A DNA stretch of 35,703 nucleotides from Candidatus Blautia equi (lineage in GTDB: Bacteria; Bacillota; Clostridia; Lachnospirales; Lachnospiraceae), in contig JAGHUU010000184.1 in NCBI GenBank assembly GCA_018064695.1, positions 1 to 35,703 on the forward strand, given 5' to 3'. The position numbers and the translations under genes were made by a program. Below are positions 31,844 through 35,703 of this stretch, in pieces. Position 1 is the stretch's first letter, and every line of letters starts with the position of its first letter. A model generated the notes under the pieces. It saw nothing but the letters and a program-made list of their open reading frames with translations, was not told where the DNA came from and did not search any database.

Positions 31844-31894
31844 ATTATAATCCCCTTATGGTTACAAAACAGATACCAAACAGTCACTAAAACG
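31844..31894 (-). promoter_or_regulatory. Promoter of the TPR-protein gene with three 11-bp activator-type repeats
   Basis: On the minus strand, CGTTTTAGTGA (31894-31884), CTGTTTGGTAT (31883-31873) and CTGTTTTGTAA (31872-31862) are followed by 12 bases and a perfect TATAAT (31849-31844). The third repeat supplies CTGTTT at the -35 position. Block length (33 bp) and distance to the -10 are identical to the giant adhesin promoter, with 24 of 33 bases in common, while the 12-base spacers differ. Confidence 0.8.
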
Positions 31895-31941
31895 ACACTC
31901 TCTGACAAATTTTTTTAAACTACCAGTCTTTCCCGTGACAG

Positions 31942-31973
31942 AAAAAGCCCGCTCCCGTTTATTTCGGGAGCGG
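31942..31973 (-). terminator. Terminator of the large adhesin-like gene
   Basis: A perfect 9-bp stem (CCGCTCCCG/CGGGAGCGG) with a 7-base loop, followed by GCTTTTTC on the minus strand, 27 bp past the stop codon at 32000. Confidence 0.9.
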
Positions 31974-31999
31974 ACCTTTCTTTGTTTCCTGGAATGTTT

Positions 32000-34900
32000 T
32001 TACTTATTCAGAAGTTTGGAAATGCTGAGTCTGAATTCTTTGTCAGGATGTGCTTCCTTAAATTCAGTAAACTCATCCATGGTGAGGATCACATAGCCTG
32101 CATAGCCATTGTTTCCGTTACCATTTCCGTCTTTATCCCAGCCGTTTTCAGTGTCAATAAAGATATCTATCTGGAGCTTATCATTCACATTGATCGGCTG
32201 CCATGTAAATGTGTCGTTTACAACACTGAGAAGGATCAGAGGGTATTCCTCACCTACACCCAGTTCCATCACATCAATTGCTCCGCCGATACCAAGATAT
32301 TTTGTAAGATCCAGGGTCACTTTTGCAGGAAGTTTAGGCTTCTTATTCTTGCCAAACAATCCGCCCATAGCAAAGTTACGTGTTGCAAACCGGTCTTCCT
32401 TCATGAGATCCAGAAGGATTTTCTGTGCCGGATTCTTACCGGTCTGTTCCATGTAATTTCTGATCTTATATACATCCTTACTGCTGCCCTTCTCCGGAAC
32501 CATATAATCAGAGTAGAATTTGTCATCATAGTAGAATGCTCCACCCCTCACATCTTTGGTTCCCAGTTCATTGAAGTCTGCCAGTTCATTGGATCTTGAG
32601 AGAATTTCCTGTGCCAGTTTTACCTGACCGGCAATGTCCTTAGGATCCAGTGCATTATATTTTGAGATCAGACTTGCCATAGTCTCTTTACTCAGATCAG
32701 GTGCCGGAGCAGGTTCCGGAGTTGGTGTTGGAACCGGTCTTGTGGAATGATTTACATTTACATCCGGATTCTTACTATCATCCACCTTCAGATTATTATT
32801 CCATTCCCTCTTGTCACTACCTAAAAGAGCACCATCTTTCACAGCCTTTCCGGTAATCTTCCACTTATCAAATCTCACGATTTCTGTCTTCAGCTTATCC
32901 TTGCTGCTGACAGCTGAGTTACGAATGGAAATATATGGCAGGGCACTTCCGGATAAAGTTCCGACACTGTTCGCATGTCCGTATAAGCCATCGGCATCTG
33001 CGTCTGTTTTAAAATTCATATTGCCGGATTTTTCTACAGAAGCTCTCAGAACCGCATCGGAGCTGTCGGATCTCCAGGCGAGATCCGCACCTTCTATACT
33101 GATCGTACTGGAGATGTCTGCTTTCGTATCAATGAATGCGTTTGCAGTTGCTTTCAAGCCGTCCTGATCAGATTCAGCATATGCATCATAGTTGACAGCA
33201 CCCAGCTCAGCTTTTATGGAAGGACTGTAACCGAGAAGTGTGATCAGTTTTTCCGGATCCGGATTACCTGCGGCATTCGTTGTTCCCATAAGATTGATTC
33301 CTGACTTCAGTGTCAGAGAGTCCTTAACCCGTGCATCCGCTGTTCCGGCACCACTCTTCTGTTCGATCTCCGAATGGGATTTCAGACTGCCAAGACCTGT
33401 TGCTGCATGAAGACTGAATCCTGCATTCTCCAGAGAGGAGGCTTCCAGGTTCGCACCTTCATAAATATTGATATTGCTGGTATTTTTCACAGTAGTAGCT
33501 GCCTGTGCGGTCTTGCTTCCGCCCAGATCCATTGCATCCACATACACTCTGGTAGAAAGCTTATCGTTTTTACCGGCAGTGACATCAATGGAAAGAGCCT
33601 TCTCTGCCACAATGCTTGCCTTCTTCTCAATATCTGCTTTGACGTTTCTCTCTAACTTACTGGTTGTATAAACATCTCCGCCATCAAAGAGAGACTTGCT
33701 GTCAGAGGTTGTGGAGGTTGTAAGATCTGCTGCATTGTCATTGCTGATCTTAAAGCTTTCTGCATTCACCTTTGCATTTTCGCCTACCAGGAATCGCACA
33801 TCGGAAACAGCCTCTGTTTTACCGGAGATCGAACCCACATTGATTCCTGACCAGGAACTTCCGCCTCCGGATACAGACTGTGCTTTTTCGTTGTCTACTG
33901 CATTCATAGTAACTGCGTTAGCCTTAACCGATGCGTTCTTATCCAATCCCAGAAGGGTATTATATTTACTGGTGGCATCAAGGGAACCGGATTTAATATT
34001 TACTAAGGAAACCTCTGTATTATTCTTCAGCTGAGATACAACAGAACCTTCATTCTTAGCCTGAATATCTACATTTCCTTTAGCCTCGATGCTGGTGCCT
34101 TCTCCGATCAGAGCCTGAACTTTCTGACTTCCGATCTTAGCATTTACATCAGCTGCATATACATCGAGTCCCTGGACTTTAGCCGGGCTGGCACCGGTTG
34201 CATTTACATTTGTATTTGCATTTGCGGATACTCTCACATCTTTTTCAGTCGTGATCTTTGTATTTGTAATATCAGCTTTCACTTTCTCTTCGCTGATGGC
34301 CTCGACTTTCGTAGAACCGCCGGATACCAGACCTACATTTGCATTCTTCTGGATCAGAGAAGCATCAGATCTTGTTCCGGTACTTTCAGCAATTACCTCT
34401 GCACTGACTGCTTTGATGGAATCTTTTCCGTTACCTTTGATCTCAGCAATGGCGCTTCCCTCTACAGTACTCTTGCTTCTGTTCAGAGCGCCGCTTGCCA
34501 GGCTAACCTTCACACCGCCTTTACCTGCTCCATCTTCAATGGCAGAATCAGCCTTCTGGTTGATATAAGTATCTTTCACAGAGATTCCCAGTTCCAGATC
34601 CATTATGTTCTCATTCTCCAGACGTGCAGTCTGATTTGTGCTGACTGCAGCCTCTGCAAAGTTGCCGATAAGATCCAGTGTGGAAGCCTTAAATACGGAA
34701 GGCGCTGCAATCTTAGCATTAGCAGTCACATCACCATTCACTGTCACTGCGACGCCCTGTGCACGTTTCTGTGCTGCCGCGTCGACCAGCTCGTTGTAAG
34801 CCCAAAGACCAGGTCTGTTATGTGCTGTTAACCATGCCTTCAGTTCTTTCTCTTCTTTATTATAGTTTGTCAGCTTATTGGCAAGCTCCTGTTTTGCCTT

Positions 34901-35703
34901 CTTTATATCCTCTGCGGCACTTCCGCCCACATTGCCCATCTGGTTCAGCTGTTCTTTCAGGAGCTTTATCGTTGCCTGCACTTTTGCGAGTCGCTGCTCC
35001 TTTTCATCAAATACTGCTTTCTTTTCCAGATACTCGTCGTATTTCTCCTGGATGGCATCCATTTCTTCCTGGCTTACATTATCCAGTCCATGGATCACGC
35101 CTGCATTTTTAACATACGCTGATGCGGTGGTATCTGCTGCTGCTTTTGCACTGTTGAATGCGATATCCACAGCTTTGATCTTAACACCGCCGCCGGAGGT
35201 CTGTGCATAAGCATCGGCCTTTGCAGTATAATCTGTCTTTACGGTCAGCTGGCGGGTGGTCAGTTCTGCATCCTTCTCCACTTCAACTTTTGCATTCAAT
35301 CTGTCTTTGGAGATTGCGTTGGCAATCACAGCGCTTGCTCCAATGAAGCCGTCTTTTGTATTTTCAATGCGGGTAGCTACGGAAGCGTCTCCATTGTTGG
35401 TTACTGCAAGAGAGCCTGTGTTCAGATCCTTTGCATTGACCTGGGCGGAGGTATAGCTCTTTCCGATGGCCTCTGCCACGCTGACACTGCCGCCTACCAC
35501 ATTCTTGCCGGATAAGGTAAGGCTTGCCAGTACAGGTGCGGCACCATCTGCGGTCTTATCTCTGTTCATCTCCGCGTGGACATCTGTTCCGCCGTTTACT
35601 TTGAGCTTTCCTCCGGATATTGCAGCGATCTGCTCAGACTCATTCAGTGCAATAACTACAGATGCACTTACATCCTCTGCAGCTGCAGTAATATACTTCA
35701 TAT
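32000..35703 (-). CDS. C-terminal part of a very large repetitive adhesin-like protein (partial, at least 1234 codons)
   Basis: The frame is open to the window edge, and the visible part has no signal peptide, so the gene continues beyond 35703. The chain is made of short beta-strand repeats rich in Ala, Ser, Lys, Asp and Asn (SLTSGINLMG-like turns, alternating VKANAV and ADIEKKAS stretches), in the style of beta-helical filamentous adhesins. A helical coiled-coil of about 95 residues (about 205-300, EEMDAIQEKYDEYLEKK then RLAKVQATIKLLKEQL) interrupts the beta part. A Pro-rich linker (about 985-1003) precedes a C-terminal domain of about 230 residues without a recognised family. No LPxTG-like motif or membrane helix is at the C-terminus, so attachment to the wall is unclear. 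Similarity to LktA-type filamentous adhesins is possible but untested. Confidence 0.75.
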   Translation of the reverse strand, partial: MKYITAAAEDVSASVVIALNESEQIAAISGGKLKVNGGTDVHAEMNRDKTADGAAPVLASLTLSGKNVVGGSVSVAEAIGKSYTSAQVNAKDLNTGSLAVTNNGDASVATRIENTKDGFIGASAVIANAISKDRLNAKVEVEKDAELTTRQLTVKTDYTAKADAYAQTSGGGVKIKAVDIAFNSAKAAADTTASAYVKNAGVIHGLDNVSQEEMDAIQEKYDEYLEKKAVFDEKEQRLAKVQATIKLLKEQLNQMGNVGGSAAEDIKKAKQELANKLTNYNKEEKELKAWLTAHNRPGLWAYNELVDAAAQKRAQGVAVTVNGDVTANAKIAAPSVFKASTLDLIGNFAEAAVSTNQTARLENENIMDLELGISVKDTYINQKADSAIEDGAGKGGVKVSLASGALNRSKSTVEGSAIAEIKGNGKDSIKAVSAEVIAESTGTRSDASLIQKNANVGLVSGGSTKVEAISEEKVKADITNTKITTEKDVRVSANANTNVNATGASPAKVQGLDVYAADVNAKIGSQKVQALIGEGTSIEAKGNVDIQAKNEGSVVSQLKNNTEVSLVNIKSGSLDATSKYNTLLGLDKNASVKANAVTMNAVDNEKAQSVSGGGSSWSGINVGSISGKTEAVSDVRFLVGENAKVNAESFKISNDNAADLTTSTTSDSKSLFDGGDVYTTSKLERNVKADIEKKASIVAEKALSIDVTAGKNDKLSTRVYVDAMDLGGSKTAQAATTVKNTSNINIYEGANLEASSLENAGFSLHAATGLGSLKSHSEIEQKSGAGTADARVKDSLTLKSGINLMGTTNAAGNPDPEKLITLLGYSPSIKAELGAVNYDAYAESDQDGLKATANAFIDTKADISSTISIEGADLAWRSDSSDAVLRASVEKSGNMNFKTDADADGLYGHANSVGTLSGSALPYISIRNSAVSSKDKLKTEIVRFDKWKITGKAVKDGALLGSDKREWNNNLKVDDSKNPDVNVNHSTRPVPTPTPEPAPAPDLSKETMASLISKYNALDPKDIAGQVKLAQEILSRSNELADFNELGTKDVRGGAFYYDDKFYSDYMVPEKGSSKDVYKIRNYMEQTGKNPAQKILLDLMKEDRFATRNFAMGGLFGKNKKPKLPAKVTLDLTKYLGIGGAIDVMELGVGEEYPLILLSVVNDTFTWQPINVNDKLQIDIFIDTENGWDKDGNGNGNNGYAGYVILTMDEFTEFKEAHPDKEFRLSISKLLNK

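Overview
The window looks like chromosomal DNA of a Gram-positive gut anaerobe, most likely a Lachnospiraceae-type Clostridium. The reasons are the strong AGGAGG ribosome-binding sites, a cell-wall-anchored protein with many pilin-type repeats, an ATC-hydrolase family protein, a Mrp/Mbh-type antiporter operon, and a regulator with the HTH-plus-sensor architecture common in that family. This is inference from protein style; no ribosomal marker is present.

Left part (1-5.6 kb, minus strand). A three-gene operon encodes a lone minimal nucleotidyltransferase and two unrecognised membrane proteins. It is followed by tRNA-Lys(CTT) with a partial duplicate of its 3' end 154 bp away, trmB with an ATC-hydrolase-like gene, a 0.6-kb gene-free stretch holding a cluster of DnaA-box-like sites and a 41-bp tandem repeat, and then trxB. 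A 167-bp palindromic element separates trxB from the next operon.

Middle (5.6-15.1 kb, minus strand). One tight ten-gene operon encodes a Mrp-type cation/proton antiporter. In transcription order it is mrpE, mrpF, mrpG, a DUF4040 (MbhD-like) subunit, an MbhE-MrpB fusion, mrpC, and four different NuoL/M/N-type antiporter subunits. No redox or hydrogenase subunits accompany it.

Right part (15.3-35.7 kb) is devoted to the cell surface. It holds a CapA-family protein on the plus strand, then a 9.9-kb gene for a 3309-residue wall-anchored adhesin. The adhesin has a signal peptide, an acidic A/E/P-rich stalk, a choice-of-anchor A domain, about 14 Spy0128/FctA-like repeats, a SpaA/Cna-B-like domain and an APKTG sorting signal. 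After it come a small unknown gene, an XRE regulator, a two-component system (LytS-like kinase plus a response regulator with a SARP/OmpR-like winged helix), a secreted TPR protein, and the C-terminal 1233 residues of a second very large adhesin-like protein that runs off the window.

The most interesting signal is regulatory. The giant adhesin and the TPR-protein gene, 5 kb apart on either side of the two-component genes, have the same promoter design. Each has three direct 11-bp repeats (consensus close to CTGTTTAGTGA), the third occupying the -35 position and each exactly 12 bp from a perfect TATAAT. This is the layout expected for an activator with a SARP/OmpR-type DNA-binding domain, which the intervening response regulator has. 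I propose a small surface-protein regulon controlled by that system.
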